A stretch of DNA of 64,000 nt from Xenorhabdus budapestensis (GTDB taxonomy: Bacteria; Pseudomonadota; Gammaproteobacteria; Enterobacterales; Enterobacteriaceae). The position numbers and the translations under genes were made by a program. The stretch covers positions 1-64,000 of the forward strand of contig NZ_NIBS01000015.1 of the NCBI RefSeq assembly GCF_002632465.1. The letters run 5' to 3'. Below are positions 30,219-38,587 of the stretch, piece after piece (position 1 is the first letter of the stretch; the number at the start of each line of letters is the position of its first letter). The notes beneath the pieces were generated by a model. That model ran no database searches. It was not told where the DNA came from and was given only the letters and a program-made list of their open reading frames with translations.

Positions 30219-30656
30219 ATGCTGCAAGAAATCATGCAATTTATTAGCCGGAACACGATCCTGAGTCTTGTTTGGATTGCCCTGTTGGTGGCTGTCATTG
30301 TCCTGACAGTAAAAAGTGTGTTCTCCAAGAGTAAAGATATCACTCGCGCACAGGTCATCCATTTAATCAATAAGGAAGATGCTATCGTCGTTGATTTACG
30401 TTCTCGTGACGATTTCCGCAGAGGGCATATTATTGGTTCTGTTAATCTGACACCATCCGAGATTAAAGAGCATAATCTGGGTGAATTGGAAAAATATAAA
30501 AAGCAGCCTGTGATCATTGTTTCAGCGAATGGACTGGAATCTAAAACACCGGCAGAGAATCTGGTGAAAGCAGGCTTTGAACAAGTTTATACCCTGAAAG
30601 AGGGAATTGCCGGGTGGACGGGTGAAAACCTACCATTATCCCGAGGCAAGAAATAA
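30219..30656 (+). CDS. yibN: Rhodanese-like membrane protein YibN
   Basis: 145-aa protein with one N-terminal transmembrane helix ([22 protein letters not shown]) and a cytoplasmic rhodanese fold ([33 protein letters not shown]). ATG 30219 is preferred over a TTG at 30207 that abuts the Shine-Dalgarno. The active-site loop reads VSANGLES, with Ser where catalytic rhodaneses have Cys (CxxG), so sulfurtransferase activity is unlikely; E. coli YibN also lacks that Cys as I recall it. In E. coli yibN is followed by grxC then secB, but here grxC is missing and an ERIC element lies between. Confidence 0.92.
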   Translation: MLQEIMQFISRNTILSLVWIALLVAVIVLTVKSVFSKSKDITRAQVIHLINKEDAIVVDLRSRDDFRRGHIIGSVNLTPSEIKEHNLGELEKYKKQPVIIVSANGLESKTPAENLVKAGFEQVYTLKEGIAGWTGENLPLSRGKK

Positions 30657-30677
30657 CGAATGTAGATGTAAGTAGTA

Positions 30678-30809
30678 TATACCCAATAGATTTCCAGATG
30701 CAGCACGACGGCAAGGAAGTGAATCCCTGGGAGCGGAGCATAGATAACGATGTGACTAGGGTGAGTGAACGCAGTCAACAAAGCTGCAACTTGAAAGATG
30801 AAGGGTATA
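30678..30809. repeat. ERIC element (enterobacterial repetitive intergenic consensus)
   Basis: 132-bp imperfect palindrome bounded by TATACCC (30678) and GGGTATA (30809), with the recognisable inner parts GACGGCAAGGAAGTGAATCC, CATAGATAACGATGTGAC and GCTGCAACTTGAAAGATGA. Full-length ERIC copies are abundant in Photorhabdus and Xenorhabdus. This one sits in the yibN-secB gap where E. coli has grxC and will be transcribed with the operon as a long hairpin. Confidence 0.92.
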
Positions 30810-30858
30810 CTTACATTATCAAGGTTTAATAAGGACGTATCAAAAGGTAAAAATTATT

Positions 30859-31329
30859 ATGTCAGAACAAAACAACACCGAAATGGCTTTCCAGATCCAA
30901 CGTGTATATACGAAAGACATTTCTTTCGAATCACCTAAGGCACCTCAAATTTTCCAACAAGAATGGCAGCCAGAGGTTAAATTAGATCTGGATACCGCTT
31001 CCAGTGAATTAGTTCAGGGAGTCTATGAAGTTGTCCTGCGTGTCACTGTTACGGCGACACTAGGAGAAGAAACCGCATTCTTGTGTGAAGTTCAGCAGGC
31101 TGGTATTTTCTCTATTGATGGTATTGAAGGAACTCAACTGGCGCACTGCTTAGGTGCATATTGCCCGAACATTTTGTTCCCATATGCTCGTGAGTGCATC
31201 ACTAGCTTGGTGGGTCGTGGTACTTTCCCACAATTGAACCTGGCACCAGTTAACTTTGATGCTTTGTTCATGAATTACTTGCAACAGCAGGCTGATTCTC
31301 AGTCTGATGAGGCAACACAGGAAGCCTAA
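30859..31329 (+). CDS. secB: Protein-export chaperone SecB
   Basis: Tetrameric cytosolic chaperone that holds preproteins unfolded and delivers them to SecA. 156 aa with the SecB pattern [22 protein letters not shown] at the N-terminus and [37 protein letters not shown] toward the C-terminus, followed by a polar tail used for SecA contact. Its stop shares one base with the gpsA start (TAATG), indicating coupled translation, as in E. coli. Confidence 0.98.
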   Translation: MSEQNNTEMAFQIQRVYTKDISFESPKAPQIFQQEWQPEVKLDLDTASSELVQGVYEVVLRVTVTATLGEETAFLCEVQQAGIFSIDGIEGTQLAHCLGAYCPNILFPYARECITSLVGRGTFPQLNLAPVNFDALFMNYLQQQADSQSDEATQEA

Positions 31330-32348
31330 TGAATACCGCTTCTATGACAGTCATCGGTGCCGGTTCATACGGCACCGCTTTAGCCATTACACTAGCCCGT
31401 AATGGACATGATGTTGTCCTTTGGGGCCATAACCCCGCACATGTCCATGCCTTGCAACAAGCCCGTTGTAATCAGGCATTCTTACCGGATGTTTCTTTTC
31501 CTGATAGCTTACAGCTTGAAGCCGATCTAAAAAGTGCGGTTTCAGCCAGCCGTAATATTCTGATTGTGGTTCCCAGCCATGTTTTTGGCGATGTATTACA
31601 ACAGATAAAACCACATTTACAGCCAGACTCTCGTATTGTTTGGGCCACTAAAGGCCTTGAAGCGGAAACGGGTCGTTTATTGCAGGATGTAGCGCGTGAG
31701 ATATTAGGTAATGAAATCCCATTGGCGGTAGTATCTGGCCCGACATTTGCGAAAGAACTGGCGGCGGGTTTACCGACAGCGATTGCGGTATCAGCGACAA
31801 CACCTGAATTTGGTGAAGAACTCCAGCAGCTTTTCCATTGTGGCAAAAGCTTCCGGGTGTATAAGAACCCTGATTTTGTTGGCGTGCAACTTGGTGGAGC
31901 AACCAAGAACGTTATTGCCATTGGTGCAGGGATCTCAGATGGCATGGGGTTCGGTGCCAATGCTCGCACTGCATTAATTACCCGTGGATTAGCGGAAATG
32001 AGTCGCCTTGGTGCTGCTTTGGGGGCTGACCCATCCACATTTATGGGAATGGCTGGATTGGGTGATTTAGTGCTGACATGTACTGATAATCAATCCCGTA
32101 ACCGTCGTTTTGGCATGATGTTAGGGCAAGGAGTCAATGTTGACGCTGCACAGCGTGAGATTGGGCAAGTCGTTGAAGGGTATCGTAATACAAAAGAAGT
32201 CCGGGCATTAGCCAAGCGGGTTGGGGTTGAAATGCCTATCACAGAACAAATCTACCAGATATTGTATCGCAACAAAAATGTAATCGAAGCAGCTCAGGCA
32301 TTATTGGGAAGAGCTACAAGGGATGAAGGAGAAAGTTCCCGCGCTTAA
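31329..32348 (+). CDS. gpsA: Glycerol-3-phosphate dehydrogenase [NAD(P)+]
   Basis: Reduces dihydroxyacetone phosphate to sn-glycerol 3-phosphate for phospholipid synthesis. 339 aa with the N-terminal Rossmann motif [12 protein letters not shown] (GxGxxG-type, residues 7-18), the [17 protein letters not shown] segment, and the catalytic-lysine region [36 protein letters not shown]. It is in the secB-gpsA-cysE order typical of enterics. The cysE start is about 135 bp downstream. Confidence 0.98.
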   Translation: MNTASMTVIGAGSYGTALAITLARNGHDVVLWGHNPAHVHALQQARCNQAFLPDVSFPDSLQLEADLKSAVSASRNILIVVPSHVFGDVLQQIKPHLQPDSRIVWATKGLEAETGRLLQDVAREILGNEIPLAVVSGPTFAKELAAGLPTAIAVSATTPEFGEELQQLFHCGKSFRVYKNPDFVGVQLGGATKNVIAIGAGISDGMGFGANARTALITRGLAEMSRLGAALGADPSTFMGMAGLGDLVLTCTDNQSRNRRFGMMLGQGVNVDAAQREIGQVVEGYRNTKEVRALAKRVGVEMPITEQIYQILYRNKNVIEAAQALLGRATRDEGESSRA

Positions 32349-32434
32349 TTAGATTAAAATCGCCATAAATATTTTTTCCGGCATATGTCCAATAGATTCC
32401 AAGATGAAAGGCATAGTTCTGGGATAAATCAGGT

Positions 32435-32448
32435 GCGAATTCATTCGC
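32435..32448 (+). repeat. Short hairpin just before cysE
   Basis: GCGAAT (32435-32440) and ATTCGC (32443-32448) are separated by two bases. Nearby, 32389-32410 resembles a fragment of an ERIC end (CCAATAGATTCCAAGATG). The hairpin directly precedes the upstream candidate cysE start at 32450. Confidence 0.4.
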
Positions 32449-32482
32449 GATGGTGAAAAACAATCACATGAGAATGATTGAT

Positions 32483-33304
32483 ATGTCTCAAGAAGAACTG
32501 AATGAAGTTTGGAAAAATATAAAAAATGAGGCGAGAGCGCTGGCAGATTGTGAGCCTATGTTAGCCAGTTTTTTTCACGCGACATTACTTAAACATGAAA
32601 ACCTTGGTAGTGCCTTGAGCTACATGTTGGCAAACAAACTGGCGACACCGATTATGCCGGCGATTGCGGTCAGGGAAGTTGTTGAAGACGCTTACAGCAG
32701 TGAGCCAAAGATGATCGAATCGGCCGCTCGTGATATTAAAGCTGTCCGGTTGCGGGACCCTGCTGTAGACAAATACTCCACTCCTCTGCTTTATCTGAAA
32801 GGTTTTCATGCGCTACAAGCGTATCGCATCGCACATTGGCTGTGGAAGCAAGATCGTAAGGCGCTGGCGATTTACATGCAAAATCAGATTTCTGTTTCTT
32901 TTGGTGTGGATATTCACCCTGCGGCAAAAATTGGCTGTGGCATTATGCTTGACCATGCAACAGGTATTGTCATTGGTGAAACCGCGGTAGTTGAGAATGA
33001 TGTTTCTATCCTGCAATCCGTAACACTCGGTGGTACAGGTAAAGCGTGTGGAGATCGGCACCCAAAAGTGCGTGAAGGAGTAATGATTGGTGCTGGTTCC
33101 AAGATCCTCGGCAACATAGAAATTGGTCGGGGTGCGAAGATTGGTGCGGGCTCAGTTGTGTTAAGACCTGTTCCGCCGCATACCACTGTGGCCGGAGTAC
33201 CAGCACGGATTGTTGGTAAGCCGGAAAGCGATAAACCATCTCTGGATATGAATCAACATTTTAATGGCATGAATAATGGGTTTGAAAATGGGGATGGGAT
33301 TTAA
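32483..33304 (+). CDS. cysE: Serine O-acetyltransferase
   Basis: Acetylates serine with acetyl-CoA, the committed and feedback-inhibited step of cysteine synthesis. Start 32483 (MSQEELNEVWKNIKNEAR) matches the E. coli start at 273 aa; an in-frame ATG 11 codons upstream (32450) is an alternative, and the Shine-Dalgarno is weak for both. The N-terminal helical domain (LADCEPMLASFFHATLLKHENLGSAL) is followed by left-handed beta-helix hexapeptides (IHPAAKIGCGIMLDHATGIVIGETAVV). The tail ends GDGI; this C-terminal Ile inserts into the active site of CysK in the cysteine synthase complex. Last gene before a bidirectional terminator. Confidence 0.97.
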   Translation: MSQEELNEVWKNIKNEARALADCEPMLASFFHATLLKHENLGSALSYMLANKLATPIMPAIAVREVVEDAYSSEPKMIESAARDIKAVRLRDPAVDKYSTPLLYLKGFHALQAYRIAHWLWKQDRKALAIYMQNQISVSFGVDIHPAAKIGCGIMLDHATGIVIGETAVVENDVSILQSVTLGGTGKACGDRHPKVREGVMIGAGSKILGNIEIGRGAKIGAGSVVLRPVPPHTTVAGVPARIVGKPESDKPSLDMNQHFNGMNNGFENGDGI

Positions 33305-33335
33305 GATTTCTTATCTTTTGATAGCACAGAATTAA

Positions 33336-33375
33336 AAGCATTCAGCGCCTAACCGCGCTGAATGCTTATGTTTTA
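33336..33375. terminator. Bidirectional terminator, cysE / trmL
   Basis: A perfect 13-bp stem (33336-33348 with 33355-33367) has a 6-nt loop. T-rich tracts lie outside on the plus strand (33371-33375) and A-rich sequence precedes it. It lies between the convergent cysE and trmL. Confidence 0.85.
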
Positions 33376-33876
33376 ATCTCGCAACAGCGCACTCGGATAT
33401 CCTAGTTGCCGCCACGCTTCAAACACGACCACTGATACAGAATTAGAAAGATTCATGCTACGACTATCTGGTAGCATGGGAATTCTTATTTTCTGTTCAG
33501 GCGGCATGTTATCCAGCACATAAGATGGTAAGCCACGAGTTTCCGGGCCAAACATCAGATAATCACCATCACGATAACTTACATTACTATGCGTCGGGGT
33601 GCCTTTTGTTGTTAGTGCACATAGGCGTGCTCCTGAAGGGGATTGTGAATTAGTTGGACTAAATCCTTCACTTTCCAAGAATGTATTGTAGTCGTGGTGT
33701 TGTTTGATATTGGCAAACTCGTGGTAATCCAGCCCTGCCCGACGCAGGCGTTTGTCATCCCATGTGAAACCTAATGGTTGGATTAGATGAAGTTGACAAC
33801 CTGTATTGGCACACAGACGGATGATGTTGCCCGTGTTAGGCGGGATTTCCGGTTCGAATAGGACGATGTTTAGCAT
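33373..33876 (-). CDS. trmL: tRNA (cytidine/uridine-34-2'-O)-methyltransferase TrmL
   Basis: SPOUT-class methyltransferase that 2'-O-methylates the wobble base of certain tRNA-Leu using SAM. 167 aa: [25 protein letters not shown] at the N-terminus and the trefoil-knot SAM site [17 protein letters not shown] with [30 protein letters not shown] at the C-terminus. It is about ten residues longer than E. coli TrmL because of a small insert ([13 protein letters not shown]) in the middle. It marks the conserved border of the O-antigen locus. Confidence 0.95.
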   Translation of the reverse strand: MLNIVLFEPEIPPNTGNIIRLCANTGCQLHLIQPLGFTWDDKRLRRAGLDYHEFANIKQHHDYNTFLESEGFSPTNSQSPSGARLCALTTKGTPTHSNVSYRDGDYLMFGPETRGLPSYVLDNMPPEQKIRIPMLPDSRSMNLSNSVSVVVFEAWRQLGYPSALLRD

Positions 33877-34360
33877 GGTGTTTCTAGAGGTTATTCGGAA
33901 TAATAACCTAGTAGGTTATAGATAATATTGTTTACTCCATTGAATAAACTGTAAGAGATCTAGTTTTGACTGACAGATCATATTAAGCTCTTACTTTTCA
34001 AGTGAGCAGGCTGATTCATGGCGGGCTCTAAGCAGAATTGAAAAGCGAATTCATGCGTAAATATCGTTCTTTTTTGATGGATGGAGAGCAGTGGAATATA
34101 GTTTACCAATAGGTTCTATGATTATTTGGACAGAATATTATCTCCATAGATGTATTCACTGATCTTTTTCGTGGTAATACACAAAGAGAATATTTATGCC
34201 ATAATGCCTTCAAAACACCGCAAAGAAACTCATATGAAAATAATACTCTGAATGGGTGTTTTGGAAGGCTTAATTCTTAAGATCCTGTATATGATTGGGT
34301 ATATATGTTATATAGGAAATAATTACAGTTAAAGATTTCGATATGAGATTAATTAGAGTA
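33877..34360. other. 484-bp A+T-rich gap between trmL and the last O-antigen gene
   Basis: No gene was recognised. A short frame near 34053 (MRKYRSFLMDGEQWNIVYQ) ends after 19 codons and matches nothing I know. A 14/15-bp inverted repeat (34206-34219 with 34255-34269) lies here. Degenerate insertion-sequence DNA is possible but was not demonstrated. Transcription of the O-antigen operon should end in this region. Confidence 0.5.
34206..34269 (-). repeat. 64-bp hairpin-forming inverted repeat at the O-antigen operon end
   Basis: GCCTTCAAAACACC (34206-34219) is mirrored by GGTGTTTTGGAAGGC (34255-34269) with one extra base; the loop is 35 bp. It is downstream of the last O-antigen gene on the minus strand. 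No U-tract follows, so it may be a rho-type or processing structure, or the relic of a small mobile repeat. Confidence 0.5.
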
Positions 34361-35584
34361 TTAAATTTTATCAAAAATAAAATCTAAATAATCATCTGCT
34401 AGTTTAGTATAATTACGATTTTTAATTATCCAATCCCTACCTTTTTCACCAATTTTATCTACTGCAAGTTTTCCCTGCTTTTGTAGTTCTTCTATTTTTT
34501 TTGCTAACGCTTCTGTATTATCTGATGGAAGAAAATAGCCACACTTAGCCTCATTTATCATAGATGGATATCCACTATATGAGGCTAATATTAACTTTCC
34601 AGATAACATATAGTCAACAACCTTATTAAGAGATTGCCCATAATCCCAAACTTTTGAATTAAAGGTAGAGAAATAAACAATATTTGCTTTTTGTAGTACG
34701 GAGGCAACCATTTTTCTAGGGACTTTAGGTGCAAAAATAACATTTTCAAGGTGTGAATATTGTTCTTGGTATGTTTTTTTTAATGCACCATCGCCAATTA
34801 AAACAAATTTAATGGTCTTGTTATTTCTCATTAATTCCGCAGTTTTAAAGAAAGTATTTAAGGCATTTGTAATGCCTATTGTTCCTGCATGTACTACATT
34901 AAAATAATCACTATTGAGATATTTTGATAGATATTTTTCATCTATTGTATCTTCTTTTTTTAGCATTGATTCATGAAACCCCATAGGGATGCATTTTACA
35001 TTTTTCTTGTAGCCAATTATATTTTCAACATGTTCACTGAGATTAGGCATAGTACCGACAATAGCATCAGAGTATTTATATCCTATGTATTCTATAAAAG
35101 ATAGAGCTATGACAAAAGGATTGTACTTACTAAATCCACCTTCCTCAATAATTGTAAGAGGCCAAATATCTCTGATTTCAAATATAAGTTTACATTTATA
35201 TCTTCTCTTTAAAATTAAACCATTTAGTATTGTTAATAGGGATAAGCTAGAAACGATAATAGCATCTGGTTTATTAAATCTCTTTTTATTAATAAAGAAT
35301 AAATTCAACTCAAAGTGGATCCATCCAATGATTCTTAAAAGGCTTTTTGGCGTTTTATATTTTAATGTTTTTAACCAATAGATAGAGAAATTTTCATACT
35401 TGTCTATTCTTAATCGATTATCTATCTTCGGCACATCGAAAATAGAATTAGAGTCTGACGTTATTACTGTAATGTTATGACCTTTTTGGGCTATTTCATT
35501 TACCAAAAACCAGTCTCTTCCTCCTAATGTATTTTCAGTTCTAGGCGAAAAGTATTTTGAAATTAGCCAGATGTTTTTTTTCAT
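34361..35584 (-). CDS. Family 4 glycosyltransferase, O-antigen (WbuB-like)
   Basis: 407-aa GT4 enzyme resembling WbuB-type transferases: KKNIWLISKYFSPRTENTLGGRDWFLVNEIAQKGH at the N-terminus, LIFEIRDIWPLTIIEEGGFSK (the D-I-W-P motif typical of this subgroup), VHAGTIGITNALNTFF and YGQSLNKVVDYMLSGKLILASYSGYP in the donor domain. It is the last gene of the O-antigen operon and starts on the last base of the amidotransferase gene. Very A+T-rich coding sequence compared with flanking trmL. Its position next to the amidotransferase suggests it may handle the modified uronic acid, but this is inference. Confidence 0.82.
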   Translation of the reverse strand: MKKNIWLISKYFSPRTENTLGGRDWFLVNEIAQKGHNITVITSDSNSIFDVPKIDNRLRIDKYENFSIYWLKTLKYKTPKSLLRIIGWIHFELNLFFINKKRFNKPDAIIVSSLSLLTILNGLILKRRYKCKLIFEIRDIWPLTIIEEGGFSKYNPFVIALSFIEYIGYKYSDAIVGTMPNLSEHVENIIGYKKNVKCIPMGFHESMLKKEDTIDEKYLSKYLNSDYFNVVHAGTIGITNALNTFFKTAELMRNNKTIKFVLIGDGALKKTYQEQYSHLENVIFAPKVPRKMVASVLQKANIVYFSTFNSKVWDYGQSLNKVVDYMLSGKLILASYSGYPSMINEAKCGYFLPSDNTEALAKKIEELQKQGKLAVDKIGEKGRDWIIKNRNYTKLADDYLDFIFDKI

Positions 35585-37416
35585 TATAGGTCCTTGTTGA
35601 AATAATAAATTCTTGGTATTGAATTTATTATTTTTATAACTTCAGTAAAATCCATTCCTAAAACATCTAGATACCAGCGAATATTTTCATATCTAGGTTG
35701 ATTTTCATCTTCTATCAATTTTAATGCTTGATCACGAGTCAATTGTCCTTCACGAATTTGATTACTTCTGAATGTATCATGTTCTGTAAATCCCGCAACA
35801 AGATAATAAATATAATTATAAAAAGCAGCAGTGCCATCACCTATACGCCATGTTGTATTTGTATCGACAGCTGTTTCCCAATCATATTCATTAATAAGAG
35901 TATTATCTATCAGATTTTCATCCCAACGCCAATAGTCAAATATATGGTAGTAATCTTTCTTCTCGGTAAAACTACGATAGTATTCACCAGAAAGGGTATC
36001 CCACAATGAGCGGTTAAAGTAGCTAGGGCTGGCTAGCATAGCTTTAAATCTTAATTTTTGGTATGCCAGTTGTTTTTGCCAGCCATGAGTATAAACACGC
36101 TTTTCTTCAAAATCGGGAGGAATACCTAAAAAACCGGCTTTGAAATGTGTAACTTCAAGTGGATTAACTCCCCATAAATTTAAATCAATACCAGTCTGTT
36201 TCTTTACTGATTCTACATGCCTGAAAAAGTGTTTATCACCTGCTGTTAAAATACTTATCATACCTAGATGTGGGGACTTTAGCCACGCCTTCAGGTTCAT
36301 TGTAATATTACGGCGCTTTTTATCTATATCAGCTGCGATGATTATATTTTCAACACCAAGCTTAGAGCACATTCTACTAATATTTCTGCGACCTAGATCT
36401 GTGACCATTCCCCAATCATAAGTGTATGTAACAGGATTCATCTTAAGTTCTTTAACAATAAGATGTAGTCCATAGCAACTATCACGGCCACCAGAAAATG
36501 GCACAAGACAATCAAGTTGATTTTTTTTACGATAGGGTTCAACTAATTTAAATAATTCTTCTTTCGGCTTTGGGTTATTACGAGGTTTATAGTTATTACA
36601 ATAGTTACATACACCTTTTTCATCAAAAGAAATAAAGGGCATTGTTTCTGGGAGTATGCATTTAGTGCAGCGTTTTAAATTTGGTTTCGGATATTCTAGT
36701 AATTTTTTTTCCTCTCCAATATGTTTAAACTTTGGAATTATATCTCGCTTTCTCTGATGGTAATCAGAAACATTTAAATTATCTTTTTTCGGTATGTCAA
36801 TAATAATTTCGTTATCTTTAACTTGTTCTACGTTTTCACAGTTTAAGCATTTAAGAGGGAATTCTTCTGATGAAAAATAAATATCTTTTCCTATTTTTCC
36901 AACATATAAACTACCATTATTTGAGAATATAGCCATTTTTCCTAATTTAGGAATAGCTACAGCACATGCAACAACACCCTGACATAGAGATAGTATGGAA
37001 TGAGAAATACCATCTATACAACCTGTTGTCTCTATATGATTTTCTGCAATAGCTGCAATTACTTCGGTATCGATCTCGCAGTTTCTTTTTGAATGAATTT
37101 TATTCCATATGTCATTGTCATTTATGATAATGCCATTATGAATTACGCAAATTCCATTCCGAACTATAGGTTGGTTATCTGATAAACCATTCGTAATAAG
37201 TCTACTATGTCCAAGAGCAATTTTAGTTGTATTTAATTTTGTTTTTGATAGAAGTTTTCTAATATCATAGTCTGCTCTGTAAATATCATAGCTTATTTCT
37301 GTTTCAAATATTAAACCACTTGAGTCGCGACCGCGTTGACGAGCATGTTCTGCGAGGATTCTTAAGTTTTTTAGACTGACGGATGCTTGAGAAACTATGC
37401 CAAAAATACCACACAT
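35584..37416 (-). CDS. Fused class II glutamine amidotransferase - N-acetyl sugar amidotransferase (WbpG/PseA-like)
   Basis: 610-aa two-domain protein. Residues 1 to about 220 are a class II (Ntn) glutaminase domain of the PurF/GlmS/AsnB kind: it starts MCGIFGIVSQA with nucleophile Cys2, then HARQRGRDSSG, GHSRLITNG and VIHNGIIIND. From about residue 245 it resembles WbpG/PseA sugar amidotransferases: a four-Cys cluster (RCTKCILP..GVCNYC) and an ATP-pyrophosphatase PP-loop (VPFSGGRDSCYGL, about 310-322). WbpG-type enzymes convert a sugar C3 acetamido group to acetamidino and normally take ammonia from separate HisH/HisF-like partners; none is encoded here. The fusion would make the enzyme self-sufficient for glutamine-derived ammonia. 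A plain asparagine-synthetase-like role is less likely because of the Cys cluster. Confidence 0.75.
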   Translation of the reverse strand: MCGIFGIVSQASVSLKNLRILAEHARQRGRDSSGLIFETEISYDIYRADYDIRKLLSKTKLNTTKIALGHSRLITNGLSDNQPIVRNGICVIHNGIIINDNDIWNKIHSKRNCEIDTEVIAAIAENHIETTGCIDGISHSILSLCQGVVACAVAIPKLGKMAIFSNNGSLYVGKIGKDIYFSSEEFPLKCLNCENVEQVKDNEIIIDIPKKDNLNVSDYHQRKRDIIPKFKHIGEEKKLLEYPKPNLKRCTKCILPETMPFISFDEKGVCNYCNNYKPRNNPKPKEELFKLVEPYRKKNQLDCLVPFSGGRDSCYGLHLIVKELKMNPVTYTYDWGMVTDLGRRNISRMCSKLGVENIIIAADIDKKRRNITMNLKAWLKSPHLGMISILTAGDKHFFRHVESVKKQTGIDLNLWGVNPLEVTHFKAGFLGIPPDFEEKRVYTHGWQKQLAYQKLRFKAMLASPSYFNRSLWDTLSGEYYRSFTEKKDYYHIFDYWRWDENLIDNTLINEYDWETAVDTNTTWRIGDGTAAFYNYIYYLVAGFTEHDTFRSNQIREGQLTRDQALKLIEDENQPRYENIRWYLDVLGMDFTEVIKIINSIPRIYYFNKDL

Positions 37417-37495
37417 ATTATTACCACCTAAAAACCAAATAAATTTTTAATCGAATATATTATAGAGTAATGAAAATATTGAATAACTGATATAA

Positions 37496-38587
37496 CTATT
37501 TTTTTAAAACCTTAGCATATGTATCCAGCATGATTTTAACACAATATTCCCAATTGTAATTTTGCATTACATGAGTTTTTCCTGCATCTCCCATTCTCTG
37601 GCGCAGGTCAGGCTCTAAAATTAATTTTTTAAGTGCATTAGCCGCATCTTGAGGGCTTTCTTTAGGAACAACAATACCAGTAATACCATTTAGGATTACT
37701 TCTGGCAAACCGCCTACATTGGAAACTATAACAGGCCGACCAGCTGCACCTGCTTCAATAATAGCAACACCAAAGCTCTCATTCCTGCTTAACGCAATAT
37801 ATATATCTAAATGAGAGAGTTCATTAGGGACATTATGGTGAGGGACAGCCCCTATAAAATGGATACGCTCATGAATATTCAAATTAATAGCAAGTTGTTT
37901 TAATTTTTGGAGTTGAGAACCATCACCAACTAAACGTAGAGTAATTTGATTAGCAATAGCTGGGTACTTTTTCTCCAGATCATTATATAGTAAAGCGAAA
38001 GCACTTATTAAAGTATCGATACCATATTTGTAAGCCATAGTTTTTACAGTTCCAATTACTATTGGCTTATTGTTTGTATCTGAGACAGGTGCAATGGAAA
38101 GATAATTTTTGGTATCAACCCCAAATGGAGTTATAGGGATATCTCCAACATGGGGAGCAATTAAACGGGTTTGCTGTGCCATGCAATGACTCGTTGATGC
38201 GACCAAATCAGCTTTCATTATATTTGTTTTTACTAAATATTTATGTAGGAATGACTTATAGGGAAAGTCGTAAACATCACTACCCCATACTGACAATATC
38301 CAAGGATGGTACCCAACTAATCTAGCAGTAGTGGCATAACCACTAGCATAGTGAGCATTTACTATATCAGGTTTAATTTTTTGTAGTAGCTTCTTTACCG
38401 TTAGCACCATCGTGAAGTAACCAAGTATGCCTCGATAGGGAAGTATATGAAGATTTACATCTGATATAAGAGTATCAGTTGCAGGGTGCTGTGAAATAAC
38501 ATGAACTTGGTGACCAGCTAAGCTTAAACCATTAGCCCAACGAATTGTGTGAATAGATGAAGCCGCGGAAAGTAAAACTATTTTCAT
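37496..38587 (-). CDS. Family 4 glycosyltransferase, O-antigen
   Basis: 363-aa GT4 enzyme: KIVLLSAASSIHTIRWANGLSLAGHQVHVIS at the N-terminus, VNAHYASGYATTARLVGYHPWILSVWGSDVYDFP, RIHFIGAVPHHNVPNELSHLDIYIALSRNESFGVAIIEAGAAGRPVIVSNVGGLPEV with the E-x7-E catalytic/donor motif. The S-V-W-G-S-D-V segment is shared with several capsule and O-antigen transferases. It overlaps the upstream gene by 4 bp. Donor unknown. Confidence 0.85.
   Translation of the reverse strand: MKIVLLSAASSIHTIRWANGLSLAGHQVHVISQHPATDTLISDVNLHILPYRGILGYFTMVLTVKKLLQKIKPDIVNAHYASGYATTARLVGYHPWILSVWGSDVYDFPYKSFLHKYLVKTNIMKADLVASTSHCMAQQTRLIAPHVGDIPITPFGVDTKNYLSIAPVSDTNNKPIVIGTVKTMAYKYGIDTLISAFALLYNDLEKKYPAIANQITLRLVGDGSQLQKLKQLAINLNIHERIHFIGAVPHHNVPNELSHLDIYIALSRNESFGVAIIEAGAAGRPVIVSNVGGLPEVILNGITGIVVPKESPQDAANALKKLILEPDLRQRMGDAGKTHVMQNYNWEYCVKIMLDTYAKVLKK

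Noticed and set aside
31472-32038. 188-aa minus-strand open frame
   Set aside because: Antisense shadow of gpsA; the real gene on the other strand is fully conserved.
34053-34110. Short open frame MRKYRSFLMDGEQWNIVYQ
   Set aside because: Only 19 codons and no similarity or conserved context.
35584-37416. Plain asparagine synthetase (AsnB)
   Set aside because: The C-terminal domain has the CxxC...CxxC cluster and sugar-amidotransferase pattern rather than the AsnB synthetase motif, and the operon context is O-antigen sugar synthesis.
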